Of a DNA stretch of 64,000 nucleotides, positions 34,702 through 43,905 are shown piece after piece. The stretch is from JAVBNT01 sp031551355. GTDB lineage: Bacteria > Vulcanimicrobiota > CADAWZ01. How positions within the stretch are numbered: position 1 is the first letter of the stretch; every line of letters begins with the position of its first letter. The notes under the pieces are model-generated. The model was not told the origin of the DNA, ran no database searches, and was given only the letters and a program-made list of their open reading frames with translations. The position numbers and the translations under genes were made by a program. The stretch lies in NCBI GenBank assembly GCA_031551355.1, contig JAVBNT010000010.1:102417-166416 (forward strand), written 5' to 3'.

Positions 34702-35916
34702 CTATTCGTGACGAAGGGCGTCGATAGGATCAAGCTGTGACGCTCTCCATGCAGGATAAAATCCAAAAAATATTCCCACACCGGCAGAAAACAGAAATGA
34801 AAGAATAACCGATTCCGGAGTTACTATCGCCTGCCATTTTGCAAAATGAGCAATCCCCCAGGCCAGCGACGCCCCGAGCAGTATGCCGATAATCCCGCCC
34901 ATCACGGAAAGTACAATCGACTCGGAAAGAAACTGCATCAGTATATCGTTGCCTCTGGCACCGAGAGCCATTCTGATTCCAATTTCACGGATACGCTCGG
35001 TAACGGATACAAGCATTATGTTCATAATACCGATGCCGCCAACAAGCAACGATACCAGCGCGATCGCCGAAAGAAAAAGCGTCAGCACGCCGGTGGTCTG
35101 CGCCATAACTGCAGCCAGATCCGCCTGGGAGCGGATTGTAAAATCACTCTCTGCTCCATCGGGAGTGTGGTGCCGCTGCCGGAGCAAATCGGTAACTTCC
35201 TGTACAGCCCTATCCGTCTGATCTTCCGAAACTACCGAACAGATAATGGAATTTAAAGATTTCATCCTGTTCAGACGCGTCATTGCCGTTGTATAAGGCA
35301 CAATTACACAATCATCCTGATTGCCCATACCGGTCTGCCCCTTACTCTCCAGCACACCGATAATCCTGAAAGGCACTTTCTGGATTCTCAAAATTTCATT
35401 CACCGGGTTCTGCCCGTCAAAAAGATTTTCAACCACCTGACTGCCGACAACACAGACTTTTGCGGTCGACTGAATTTCCTGCTGAGTAAAAAACTCCCCG
35501 GAACTAAGATTCCAGTTGCGTATATCACCATAACTGTCGGAAGTGCCATACACGGTCGTATTCCAGTTCTGGTTTCCGTAAATCACCTGCATGGAACGCC
35601 TCACCTGAGGCGAGGTATAGGCAATAAGCGGGCATTCCCTGTCAATAGCCTTGGCATCTTCAACCGTCAGGTTCTGGCTTTCCATACCGCCCTGGAAAAC
35701 GCCTCCTCTTGAAAGAGAGCCCGGAGTAATCGTAAGAACATTTGTACCCAGGGAATTGATGTTTGATTCAACCGATTTGGAAACGCCCTGCCCGATACTG
35801 AGCATTGTGATCACCGAAGCAACGCCGATAATAATGCCGAGCATAGTCAGAAGAGTCCGCATTTTATTGGCATTCAGAGCCTTTAAAGCAACTTTGAGGG
35901 TAGCAAAATAACTCAC
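34702..35916 (-). CDS. macB: MacB-type ABC exporter permease (FtsX family)
   Basis: Inner-membrane mechanotransmission permease. It has four TM helices: one near the N terminus (MRTLLTMLGIIIGVASVITM) and three near the C terminus, with LVGGIGIMNIMLVSVTERIREIGIRMALGAR, the FtsX signature. The large periplasmic domain (~45-270) contains the MacB-core motif LTVEDAKAI. It ends with YPAWRASQLDPIDALRHE, as usual. Unlike E. coli MacB the ATPase is a separate gene, overlapping by 4 bases upstream. With the adaptor and TolC genes it forms a tripartite exporter for peptides, macrolides or other amphiphiles. Confidence 0.9.
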   Translation of the reverse strand: MSYFATLKVALKALNANKMRTLLTMLGIIIGVASVITMLSIGQGVSKSVESNINSLGTNVLTITPGSLSRGGVFQGGMESQNLTVEDAKAIDRECPLIAYTSPQVRRSMQVIYGNQNWNTTVYGTSDSYGDIRNWNLSSGEFFTQQEIQSTAKVCVVGSQVVENLFDGQNPVNEILRIQKVPFRIIGVLESKGQTGMGNQDDCVIVPYTTAMTRLNRMKSLNSIICSVVSEDQTDRAVQEVTDLLRQRHHTPDGAESDFTIRSQADLAAVMAQTTGVLTLFLSAIALVSLLVGGIGIMNIMLVSVTERIREIGIRMALGARGNDILMQFLSESIVLSVMGGIIGILLGASLAWGIAHFAKWQAIVTPESVILSFLFSAGVGIFFGFYPAWRASQLDPIDALRHE

Positions 35917-36668
35917 TCTTCATCCTCCCCGAGCGGCATAGATTCCAAAACAGCTCTGGCATCGAGACGGTTTTCAACCTTACGGTCTTCCTTTATGCGC
36001 CCGTCACGAAAAACAACAACCCTGTCGGCGTATGAAGCTATTTCATCCGAATGAGTTACAGTTACAATCGTAATCCCCTTGTCCCTGTTAAGCTGCTGAA
36101 ATATTCTCATTATTTCCACACTGGTCCGGGAGTCGAGGTTTCCGGTCGGTTCGTCGGCCAGAATCAAAGCAGGATCGTTAATAAGTGCCCTGGCAATAGC
36201 AACACGCTGCTGCTGGCCGCCGGAAAGCTGCCTTGGATGATGATCGTAACGTCCGGAAAGACCCACAGAATCAAGAGCCGATTTGGCAAGTTCGATTTTT
36301 TCTTTCGTGGAATAGCTTCTGCCCCGCGAATAAAAAAGCGGCAGCTGGACATTTTCAAGCGCCGACGTTTTTGACAAAAGATTAAATCCCTGGAAAACGA
36401 ATCCCAGCAGGCTGTTCCTGATATCGGCCAGTTCGTCGCGCGACATTGAGGAGACCTTACGGCCCTCAATAAAATAATCTCCGCTTGTAGGTCTGTCAAG
36501 ACAGCCCAGTATATTCATCATTGTTGATTTTCCCGAACCTGAGGGCCCCATTATGGCAATGAATTCACCCTTAAAAACCGACAACGACACCCTGCGCAGT
36601 GCATGCACTTTGACTTCGCCCAAATCGTAAGTTTTATCAATATCCTTAATCTCTAAAACTTTTTCCAT
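35913..36668 (-). CDS. MacB/LolD-type ABC transporter ATP-binding protein
   Basis: ATPase of the tripartite exporter. Walker A is GPSGSGKST (41-49), the signature is LSGGQQQRVAIARAL, Walker B is LILADEPTGNLD, and the switch His is in VTVTHSDE. The N terminus TYDLGEVKVHALRRVSLSV is typical of the MacB/LolD group. 251 residues is normal. It overlaps the permease start by 4 bases, and follows the adaptor stop directly, so translation is probably coupled. Confidence 0.93.
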   Translation of the reverse strand: MEKVLEIKDIDKTYDLGEVKVHALRRVSLSVFKGEFIAIMGPSGSGKSTMMNILGCLDRPTSGDYFIEGRKVSSMSRDELADIRNSLLGFVFQGFNLLSKTSALENVQLPLFYSRGRSYSTKEKIELAKSALDSVGLSGRYDHHPRQLSGGQQQRVAIARALINDPALILADEPTGNLDSRTSVEIMRIFQQLNRDKGITIVTVTHSDEIASYADRVVVFRDGRIKEDRKVENRLDARAVLESMPLGEDEE

Positions 36669-38324
36669 TTATATGCGCATCCTCATCGGTTGTCCTCCGG
36701 GGGCGCCCTGGCGCGACGCAGACGATCCACCTTTTTTTCTGCTCTCGGTACCGGTAATCAAAAGCTCTCCGTCCTTTAGTGAGCCATTAAGCATCTGAGT
36801 AAAACTGCTGCCGGTTATCCCAAGTTCAACCTTTTCTTCACGCACACTTCCGTCGGCCTTCAAAACCCATACAGACGATTCCTTAGGCTTGGCATTCCTT
36901 GGTCTGCCGTCATCAAGCAGTTCCTTTTCCGCCAAACCGGCCTTATCCCCCCTGCCGGACCCGCTTTTTCGGCGCTCCGAGCCATTGCCGCTTTTTCTGT
37001 CGGATTTATCCGTTTTCTCACTCTTTTTAATACCTGAACCTTGCGGATAAGGGAAATTATCAATATTCTCCGGCTTAAAGCGCAGAGCCGCATTTGGTAT
37101 TTTTAGACAGTCGTCAACGACTTCCGATATAATCGTTATATTGGCGGTCATTCCCGGCATCAACTTAAGGTCTTCATTATTTGCCGAGATAACTACCTGA
37201 TATGTAATGACGCCCTGGGTCTCGGTAGCAACAGATCTCACCTGCTTTACCTTACCTCTGAATTTTGTCTCGGGATAAGCGTCCACCGTAAAAGAAACTC
37301 TCAACCCGTCTTTCACTTTGCCAATATCGGCCTCATCAACATCGGCCAGCACTTCCATATTTTTAAGATTCTGGGCAATCTGAAAAAGTCTGGGAGTCTG
37401 GAAAGAAGAAGCCACCGTCTGACCGACATCGACAGCACGGTCAGTAACGATTCCGTCAATAGGAGAATAAATAACAGTGTATCCGAGATTCACTTTCGCC
37501 TGTTCCAGTCTCTCCTGAGACTGCCTTACCTGAGCCTGACTTTGAAGGACCTGGGCCTGGGCGGAACGCGCAAGAGCTCTTTGCGAATCTTCCTGAATTC
37601 TTACGGAGTCAAGATTATATGCGGCCGAATCAAGCTGCAGTTTGGCGGCCTTAACCGAAGAGGACGCCTGCTGCACCCCGGCACGGGCGACATCCACATC
37701 GGCAAGCGAAACCTTGTATTTTGTTTCTGCGGCGTCCCTCTCGGAACGGGAAACGAAGTCTTTTTTGAACAGCTGCTCACTGCGGTCAAACTCGACACGG
37801 TTGTTCTCCAGCTGCGCCAGTGCTTTGGCAAGATTGGCTTTTGCCGAAACTTCGGAATCTTTCGCCGTCTGATAAGAAGCACGGTTTATTTCCAGCTGCG
37901 CTTCAGCCGTTTTTGTCGACGCCTGAGCAGATTTGACTTTCATCAGCGCATTGTCATACTGGGCCTGATAATTTACCTGTGATGCCGAAGATGAATCAAG
38001 CGAAGCTTTTGACTCTTCGTATTGAGCCTGAAAAAGTGCCGGATCTATTTCTGCCAGTATGTCGCCTTTTTTCACTTTGGAATTGAAATCGACATAAAGC
38101 TTCTGAACACGACCTGACACCTGTGTTCCGACCTCCACGGTCGTAACAGCCTGCAGTTTTCCCGTTGTCACCACTGTCGAGACTATACGTCCCTGCTCTG
38201 CGGGAAGAGTGGAAAAGACAATCTTCTTATTGGCTGCACTTTGTTTCAGATAAACAAAAATACCACTGCCTATCAAAAGCAGAATAAAAATAATTATAAA
38301 AATTCTTTTACTGTTTTTCTTCAT
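36669..38324 (-). CDS. macA: Periplasmic adaptor (MacA/HlyD family)
   Basis: Membrane-fusion protein that links the inner-membrane ABC permease to TolC. A TM anchor lies at residues ~8-26. Then come the first lipoyl half (TVEVGTQVSGRVQKLYVDFN), a long coiled-coil hairpin rich in Ala/Gln (90-285), the second lipoyl half (LGYTVIYSPIDGIVTDRAVDVGQTV), and beta-barrel and membrane-proximal domains. Before the last strand group an unusual basic, Ser/Gly/Arg-rich insertion of ~60 residues (SEKTDKSDRKSGNGSERRKS) makes it 551 residues, longer than typical MacA (~370-400). The ATG at 38324 has AGGA upstream. It overlaps the tolC-like stop. Confidence 0.9.
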   Translation of the reverse strand: MKKNSKRIFIIIFILLLIGSGIFVYLKQSAANKKIVFSTLPAEQGRIVSTVVTTGKLQAVTTVEVGTQVSGRVQKLYVDFNSKVKKGDILAEIDPALFQAQYEESKASLDSSSASQVNYQAQYDNALMKVKSAQASTKTAEAQLEINRASYQTAKDSEVSAKANLAKALAQLENNRVEFDRSEQLFKKDFVSRSERDAAETKYKVSLADVDVARAGVQQASSSVKAAKLQLDSAAYNLDSVRIQEDSQRALARSAQAQVLQSQAQVRQSQERLEQAKVNLGYTVIYSPIDGIVTDRAVDVGQTVASSFQTPRLFQIAQNLKNMEVLADVDEADIGKVKDGLRVSFTVDAYPETKFRGKVKQVRSVATETQGVITYQVVISANNEDLKLMPGMTANITIISEVVDDCLKIPNAALRFKPENIDNFPYPQGSGIKKSEKTDKSDRKSGNGSERRKSGSGRGDKAGLAEKELLDDGRPRNAKPKESSVWVLKADGSVREEKVELGITGSSFTQMLNGSLKDGELLITGTESRKKGGSSASRQGAPGGQPMRMRI

Positions 38325-39657
38325 TAACTTCAATTCCTGTATTCTCTGATATTGCAGTATCTAAAGGAACTCCTACCGAAAGTTCCAGCTGGGCAATGGC
38401 AACAAAATAATCCACCTGCGCTGAAATACTGCTCGTTTTTGCCTGCAAAAGCGCAACCTGGGCATCAGTAAATTCAAGATTAGAGCCGACACCGACATTA
38501 TAGCGGCTCTCGGCCAGACGGAAATTTTCCTCAGCCTGTTCAACCGCTTTTTTGGCCACGTCAACCCTTTCTCTGGACTCACCGATATTTATATAGGCTT
38601 TCTGCACTTCAAAGGAAACATTTTGCCAGGTACGCTCGGCCTGAGCAATCACCGAATCAAGCTGAGCCCGGGCTTCCTTAACTCTGTTAACGGTATAATT
38701 TCCGTCGGTAATCGGAACGGACAGTGACAGACCGATACTCCAGTAACGGTCGAGCGGATAGTCGGAACCGTTCCAGTTGTATCTGGCGGAAGAAGAGATC
38801 GTGGGAGCAAACTCAGCTGTAGTAGCGGTAAAGCGCGCCTGTGATGCTCTTACGATAGCCTCGGCTTTCAGCATATCCGGTTTATGTTGTTTTGCCAGCT
38901 GCAAAAATTTCTCAAGAGGTTCGTGTATTTCCAGCAAAGACAAATTACTCTCCAGCTCCAAATCAAAACCGGAATCCTGACCCATCGCATTATAAAGATT
39001 TACTTTTGCCAGTTTATAGACATTGGAAGCCCTGCTGAGTTCCAGTTTTGCATTCGCCAAATCGACCTCGGAGCGCGTTACTTCTATCTTGGATCTGACC
39101 CCTACGGAAAAGAAAGCCTGAGACTGTTTTAAATGTGATTCCGAAGCATCAACGTACTCCTGATTGGCACGCATCAGAGCCTCGCTGGCAATACAGGCAT
39201 AGTAAGCACTCTTAACCTGATAAACGATGGTGTTCTCCGAAGCCTGGAAGTCGCAAAGTGAAGCAATATAGTTCTCTCTTGAAGCTTTCACAAGATTGGG
39301 AGTTCTGCCGAAATCGGTGATATACTGACGAAGTGACAGCGTATCGTCATAAGATGTTTTAGCTGTTCCGGAAACGATATTTCCTTCAGATGTTGCATAA
39401 GGAGTGCCCGGACCTCCGCTCCTGGTATAACCTGAAGAAAAGCTTATCTGCGGATAATACGAAGAAATAGTCTGGCCTATCTGGGCACTGGACTGCCTTA
39501 TCTGTGCCCTGGCTTTCTGCAGATCAGGGTGCTGGGCAAGAGATATATCAACACACTCACGCAGCGATATTGTCTTCTTATCCAAATGCTCCTCGGAACA
39601 ATAAGCTGTAAAAGTCAATAATAATGTTAAAAATGATAATAAAATAAAATTCTTCAT
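38308..39657 (-). CDS. TolC family outer-membrane efflux channel
   Basis: Outer-membrane channel of the exporter and the first gene of the operon. A Sec signal peptide (MKNFILLSFLTLLLTFTAYC) is followed by two OEP repeats of long amphipathic helices (SLRECVDISLAQHPDLQKAR and, in the second half, LLQLAKQHKPDMLKAEA-like). SLSVPITDGNYTVNRVKEAR and AESRYNVGVGSNLEFTDAQV are family hallmarks. 449 residues is normal. Its presence shows that the organism has an outer membrane. It is divergent from the glgC-like genes across 278 bases, in which I find no clear element. Confidence 0.9.
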   Translation of the reverse strand: MKNFILLSFLTLLLTFTAYCSEEHLDKKTISLRECVDISLAQHPDLQKARAQIRQSSAQIGQTISSYYPQISFSSGYTRSGGPGTPYATSEGNIVSGTAKTSYDDTLSLRQYITDFGRTPNLVKASRENYIASLCDFQASENTIVYQVKSAYYACIASEALMRANQEYVDASESHLKQSQAFFSVGVRSKIEVTRSEVDLANAKLELSRASNVYKLAKVNLYNAMGQDSGFDLELESNLSLLEIHEPLEKFLQLAKQHKPDMLKAEAIVRASQARFTATTAEFAPTISSSARYNWNGSDYPLDRYWSIGLSLSVPITDGNYTVNRVKEARAQLDSVIAQAERTWQNVSFEVQKAYINIGESRERVDVAKKAVEQAEENFRLAESRYNVGVGSNLEFTDAQVALLQAKTSSISAQVDYFVAIAQLELSVGVPLDTAISENTGIEVNEEKQ

Positions 39658-39935
39658 AAAAAATAAATAAAATAAAAAAATTCTTTCCTAAGATAATAAA
39701 TTTCGGTATACATACGGAGAAAGAAAGGATAAAAAGCCGTAATACACACGCTGTAAGGACAGCATAGATATGATTATTTTCTAAAAATTCGAAAAAACCC
39801 GGGGAAAACCTTCAAAAATATTACTTATCAATGATATTTTATAAAAAATCATCACCCGGCATGCAAGGAGATAACGGGGTCGGAGTAAAACTTTAACATT
39901 TAGAACAATATAAACTGACGGAAGGGGTGCATTCT

Positions 39936-41207
39936 ATGTTCAGAGACAAGACCATGGGCATAATACTGGCCGGCGGAGCCGGAAAAAGACTGGAAGAGCT
40001 TACAAGTGATGTCAGAGCTCAGCCGGCAGTGCCGTTCGGCGGGAAATACAGGATAATAGATTTTATACTGTCCAGTTTTTTTAATTCCCAAATAAAAAAA
40101 TTATACGTACTTATTCAGCACAAATCACTCTCTCTTGTCGATCATATAAAGGCAAACTGGTCAAACCGTTTCGGCTCAAAAGATGAGTATATACGCGTAA
40201 CCGGGCCAATGCCGCCTAACTGGCAAAAAGGCACGGCGGACAGCGTTTACCAGAACCTCAGCCGCATAAAAATGGAAAACCCGGATTATGTTGCCGTTTT
40301 CGGCGGCGATCATGTATGCAGCCTTGATATCTGCGACATGCTTGATTTTCATAAAAAAAACAAAGCCGATTTAACTATCTGTGCGATGAAATATCCGGTA
40401 AAAAAAGCAGCCGGCAAATTCGGCATACTGCAGATTGACAAAAACTGCGTATTAACACAGTTTGATGAAAAGACACAGAAACCGCAGCCGATTAAAGGCG
40501 ATGAAGAATATACCTGGATATCCCTCGGGAACTACATCTTCAATAAAGATCTGCTGATAAACTCTCTTGAGGAGGATGCAAAGATACCCGATGATACAAG
40601 CCGACATGATTTCGGCCATGATGTTATACCGATGATTTTCAAAAATAAAAAGGCAAAAATATGCGTTTTTGATATCAGTAAGGCAAAACACTCATACTGG
40701 CACAGTATCGGCAGTATAGAAAAATATTTCGAAACATCAATGGAGTTCATTTCGCAGGGAGACTCGATATACAACCCCGAATGGCCGATATATTCAATAA
40801 ACACCGATAACCTGCCGCCGGCGCGATTCCTGGACTCACCCAAAGAAGACGAAGTTGAGGTAAAAAAATCAATTATCACCGACGGCTGCGTTCTGCATGG
40901 ATGTGAAATAAAAAACAGCATCCTCTTTCCGATGGTTAAAGTTGATGAGAAAACGGAGATAAAAAAGAGTATCCTGTTTAATGATGTAAGAATCGGCAAA
41001 AACTGCATCATTGAGAATGCGATCATCGACAAAAGAGTCACCATACCGGACGGAACGATAATCAAAGACGGAAAAATAACGGTTGCAGACAATAAAAAAG
41101 ACAGTAAAAATCAGGAACTTTTCAAATCAATTTCCTCAAAGGCACTTGTAACCGAATCTAAAATAGTTGTAATACCCTGTTATCACGATTACAGGGACAA
41201 AATGTAA
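39936..41207 (+). CDS. GlgC-like ADP-glucose pyrophosphorylase subunit with altered active-site motifs
   Basis: Nucleotidyltransferase domain followed by a left-handed beta-helix (hexapeptide repeats from ~290). It retains LAGGAGKRLEELTSD but reads RAQPAVPFGGKYRIIDF where its neighbour and most GlgC have RAKPAV (Gln29 for Lys). It also has FGGDHVCSLD instead of GGDHIYKMN and FDEKTQKP instead of FEEKPKNP. The ATG at 39936 follows GGAAGGGG; a GTG at 39927 is too close to that site. It probably acts as a regulatory or weakly active partner of the GlgC encoded 14 bases downstream, like GlgD. A separate sugar-nucleotide specificity is the alternative. Confidence 0.82.
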   Translation: MFRDKTMGIILAGGAGKRLEELTSDVRAQPAVPFGGKYRIIDFILSSFFNSQIKKLYVLIQHKSLSLVDHIKANWSNRFGSKDEYIRVTGPMPPNWQKGTADSVYQNLSRIKMENPDYVAVFGGDHVCSLDICDMLDFHKKNKADLTICAMKYPVKKAAGKFGILQIDKNCVLTQFDEKTQKPQPIKGDEEYTWISLGNYIFNKDLLINSLEEDAKIPDDTSRHDFGHDVIPMIFKNKKAKICVFDISKAKHSYWHSIGSIEKYFETSMEFISQGDSIYNPEWPIYSINTDNLPPARFLDSPKEDEVEVKKSIITDGCVLHGCEIKNSILFPMVKVDEKTEIKKSILFNDVRIGKNCIIENAIIDKRVTIPDGTIIKDGKITVADNKKDSKNQELFKSISSKALVTESKIVVIPCYHDYRDKM

Positions 41208-41221
41208 GGAGGGAAACGGCA

Positions 41222-42556
41222 ATGAAAAAAACACTCGGAATAATTATGGCCGGCGGAGAAGGAAAAAGGCTTGAAGTATTGACAAGCGACATACGCGCCA
41301 AGCCTGCCGTTCCTTTCGGGGGAAAATACCGCATAATCGATTTCGTTCTCTCAAACTTCTTCAATTCGGAAATCAAGGAAATATGCGTATTGATTCAGCA
41401 TAAATCATTCTCGCTGGTTAACCATGTGGAGAACGTGTGGGGACGCCGAGTCGGTTCACGCAGTGAATTCATTCATTGCATCGGCCCTACTCCGCCTAAC
41501 TGGTATAAAGGCACGGCCGACTGCGTATATCAGAATATAATGCAGATATACACGTCCAATCCCGACTATGTTGCCGTTTTTGGCGGCGATCACATCTATA
41601 AAATGAATATAGATCAGATGATCGATTTCCATGAAAAGAAAAAAGCCAGCCTTACCGTATGTGCAATACGCTTCCCGATTCAGTATGCCAGCGCATTCGG
41701 AGTCATACAGGTGGATGAAAATTTCCGCATGATCGATTTCGAAGAAAAACCGAAAAACCCCAAACCAATACCGGGAGACCCTGAGCATGCACTTGTTTCA
41801 ATGGGCAATTACATCTTCACAAAAGATGTCCTGCTTGAATCTCTCAATCATGACGCCGGCTTGCCGGAAAACCAGACCCAGCACGATTTCGGAAAAAATA
41901 TCATCCCCAGACTTTGCAAGTCCGCAAACGTTTTTGTATATGATTTTATGGACAACAGATGGTCGAGAGAGGGAGTGAAAAACTCTGAAATCGGTTATTG
42001 GCGTGATGTCGGAACAGTTGACAGCTATTTTGAAGCAAACATGGATCTCGTAGGCGTCGAACCGGTCTTTAACCTCTACGACAAAAACTGGCCCATTTAC
42101 GGGATAATGACCGACCACATGCCGCCGGCAAAATTTGTTTTTTCCGGAGGCAACAGACAGGGTGAAGCCGTAAACTCACTCGTAAGCGACGGTTGCATCA
42201 TCAGCGGCGGCTGGGTGGAAAATTCCGTGCTGTCACCTGAAGTAAGGGTAAACAGTTATTCACACATAAGAAATTCTATTATCTTCGACAATGTTGACAT
42301 TGCCAGACACTGCGTGCTTGAAAGAGTTATCATTGATAAAAACGTAAAAGTACCGACCGGAACGGTGATCAAAAACGGGCGCATATGGCTGCCGGATAAT
42401 ATACAGGTAGATTCTGATATTTCCGACACAGAGAGCTATGTCCGGGAACAAAAGGAAAGACTGCAGATATTTAAAGAACTGGCTAAAAAAGCGCACACCA
42501 CGGATAGCGGAGTAGTCGTTATTCCGAGATACTACGAACACGACGGCTGGCAATAG
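41222..42556 (+). CDS. glgC: Glucose-1-phosphate adenylyltransferase
   Basis: Makes ADP-glucose from ATP and glucose-1-phosphate for glycogen synthesis. Canonical motifs are present: MAGGEGKRLEVL, RAKPAVPFGGKYRIIDFVLS (Lys27), GTADCVYQN, FGGDHIYKMN with the catalytic Asp, and FEEKPKNPKPIPG with the glucose-1-phosphate Lys. YWRDVGTVDSYFEANMDL and the beta-helix tail follow. 444 residues is slightly longer than the usual ~420. GGAGG precedes the ATG. It forms an operon with the altered paralogue upstream and is followed by a strong terminator. No glgA or glgB is in the window. Confidence 0.92.
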   Translation: MKKTLGIIMAGGEGKRLEVLTSDIRAKPAVPFGGKYRIIDFVLSNFFNSEIKEICVLIQHKSFSLVNHVENVWGRRVGSRSEFIHCIGPTPPNWYKGTADCVYQNIMQIYTSNPDYVAVFGGDHIYKMNIDQMIDFHEKKKASLTVCAIRFPIQYASAFGVIQVDENFRMIDFEEKPKNPKPIPGDPEHALVSMGNYIFTKDVLLESLNHDAGLPENQTQHDFGKNIIPRLCKSANVFVYDFMDNRWSREGVKNSEIGYWRDVGTVDSYFEANMDLVGVEPVFNLYDKNWPIYGIMTDHMPPAKFVFSGGNRQGEAVNSLVSDGCIISGGWVENSVLSPEVRVNSYSHIRNSIIFDNVDIARHCVLERVIIDKNVKVPTGTVIKNGRIWLPDNIQVDSDISDTESYVREQKERLQIFKELAKKAHTTDSGVVVIPRYYEHDGWQ

Positions 42557-42616
42557 CAAAAACCATCCGGAATTTAATCAAGTTTACTATCTGTAATATA
42601 GTGTAATTCATTACAT

Positions 42617-42659
42617 AAAAGGGCTGCTTCGTTGAGAGAAAAACGCGGCAGCCCTTTTT
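42617..42659 (+). terminator. Strong terminator after glgC
   Basis: AAAAGGGCTGC pairs with GCAGCCCTTTT, giving an 11-bp stem with a ~20-base loop and a T run. It lies 60 bases after the glgC stop codon and ends the two-gene operon. Confidence 0.88.
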
Positions 42660-42725
42660 ACTTACAATCAGTAGATATTTTAGATATGCCTCTGAATAAA
42701 AAAATACCATAAACAATAGCTCCAC

Positions 42726-42821
42726 ACATGAGACACTTACTTTGACTGCAAACAGATTCCAGTAAGTTTTCAAAGTTTATGTAAGGTTCATCCCCTTCCG
42801 CAAAAAGCTTTTGTTTGCAAT
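42726..42821 (+). repeat. Dispersed ~95-bp repeat, copy 2
   Basis: Matches 286-382 in the same orientation, sharing GAGACACTTACTTTG, AGTAAGTTTTCA and CTTCCGCA...GCTTTTGTT. No coding function recognised. Confidence 0.6.
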
Positions 42822-42874
42822 AAGGCCAAAACATTTTTGAAAATTCCTAATAAATAATATAATCAGCTTTGTCA

Positions 42875-42947
42875 GCGTTATATGAGATTTTCTGCGGGAG
42901 CAACATCTGACTTCGTTGCAGAGCAGGAAAGCTCATATAACGCGTGC
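42875..42947. repeat. Palindromic repeat
   Basis: CAGCGTTATATGAG and CTCATATAACGCGTG are inverted around a ~45-base centre with an 11-bp perfect core. TTTTCTGCG and a downstream CAGAAAATTT extend the symmetry. The phrase TCAGCGTTATAT also occurs near 1605. Confidence 0.5.
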
Positions 42948-42978
42948 AGAAAATTTTGTCTGCGCCAATAAAACAACT

Positions 42979-43102
42979 CTTGTAACAGGCTCGAAAAGCT
43001 AAATTAGAATGTCAACAGTTTTTTCGCACAATTATGGAGGAGGCGGCATCAGGATTTGCTGCCGACGGAATAATTGTAAGAAAAGTCGAAAAAGTAAAAC
43101 CT
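42979..43102 (+). repeat. Dispersed ~125-bp repeat with short conserved peptide, copy 1
   Basis: Matches the reverse complement of 63821-63957. It carries CTCGAAAAGCT, GGCGGCATCAGGATTTGC and GTCGAAAA. An ATG at 43034 opens a 43-codon frame beginning MEEAASGFAADGIIVRKVEK; the other copy reads MKKAASGFAADRISVRKVEK. There is no clear ribosome-binding site, so I treat it as a repeat and not as a gene. Confidence 0.6.
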
Positions 43103-43219
43103 GCTATGCAACAAAGTCTTCAGAAAATAGTAAAATATTACTTTACAAGCAAATATCTTTGGTAATCGTAAACCGGAGCCAAACCATTGCAATTTACAGA
43201 GACTCTTTAGAACCGCTTT

Positions 43220-43861
43220 CTACTGTGCTGCCGCAGGCTCGCCCATTCCATTTTTCAGTAGCTCTACCATCTGGGTAAGTTCCCCCTCAACGGCATTAAG
43301 CTGCTGTCCGGTATTATCTTTTGTAAAATCAAGGTAACGCTTTACCCATCTCATTTTAAAGCGCTCCACTACCGCGGCAAAGTATTCCGTCAGGATATCG
43401 TCGTCAATATCGGTTCTGACAACACCCTTGCTCTTGCTGTTTTGCAGGAGTTTTTTTATATATATATCACCGATATTATACATACCTTTAATAGACTCAT
43501 CCATTAAACCGGGCTCTTTGACGGCAATCTGAAGAAATACCGCCAGATCATGTTCCTCCTGCAATACTTCGGTCTTGGAAAGTGTATCCTGAAAATAAAA
43601 AAAAATGTCCATATCGCTCAGATGCATACGCGCATCAAGCTTTTCCATAAAAACTTCAAGTCCCCACTGAGCACAGTAAAGAAATAAATCTTTCTTGTCT
43701 GCAAAATACTGGTAAATACTACCCTTGGCAACGTCCGAACGCAAGGCAATGTCTTCTACTTTTGCCCGCTCAAATCCGTTCTCGATGAAGACACCGATTG
43801 CCGCCCGCATAATACGCTGCCGCTTTTCCTCCGTAAGGCGCATAAATGTATCTTTTGGCAT
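43220..43861 (-). CDS. TetR/AcrR family transcriptional regulator
   Basis: DNA-binding repressor, 213 residues. The N-terminal TetR HTH is clear: RQRIMRAAIGVFIENGFERA, then VEDIALRSDVAKGSIYQYFADKKDLF (35-60). The C-terminal ligand domain is variable and gives no hint of the ligand. A GGGGGAG ribosome-binding site precedes the ATG. It lies downstream of an MFS exporter on the same strand, with a perfect palindrome between them, so it probably represses itself and perhaps the exporter. Confidence 0.9.
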   Translation of the reverse strand: MPKDTFMRLTEEKRQRIMRAAIGVFIENGFERAKVEDIALRSDVAKGSIYQYFADKKDLFLYCAQWGLEVFMEKLDARMHLSDMDIFFYFQDTLSKTEVLQEEHDLAVFLQIAVKEPGLMDESIKGMYNIGDIYIKKLLQNSKSKGVVRTDIDDDILTEYFAAVVERFKMRWVKRYLDFTKDNTGQQLNAVEGELTQMVELLKNGMGEPAAAQ

Positions 43862-43905
43862 ATAGCTCCCCCCCCCTTTTCAAAACATTTCAGTTTACTA
43901 CAATA

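Noticed and set aside
43009..43278. An 89-codon plus-strand frame before the TetR gene
   Set aside because: It runs antisense into the 3' end of the tetR-like gene, and the repeat there is readable in a different frame. No ribosome-binding site is seen.
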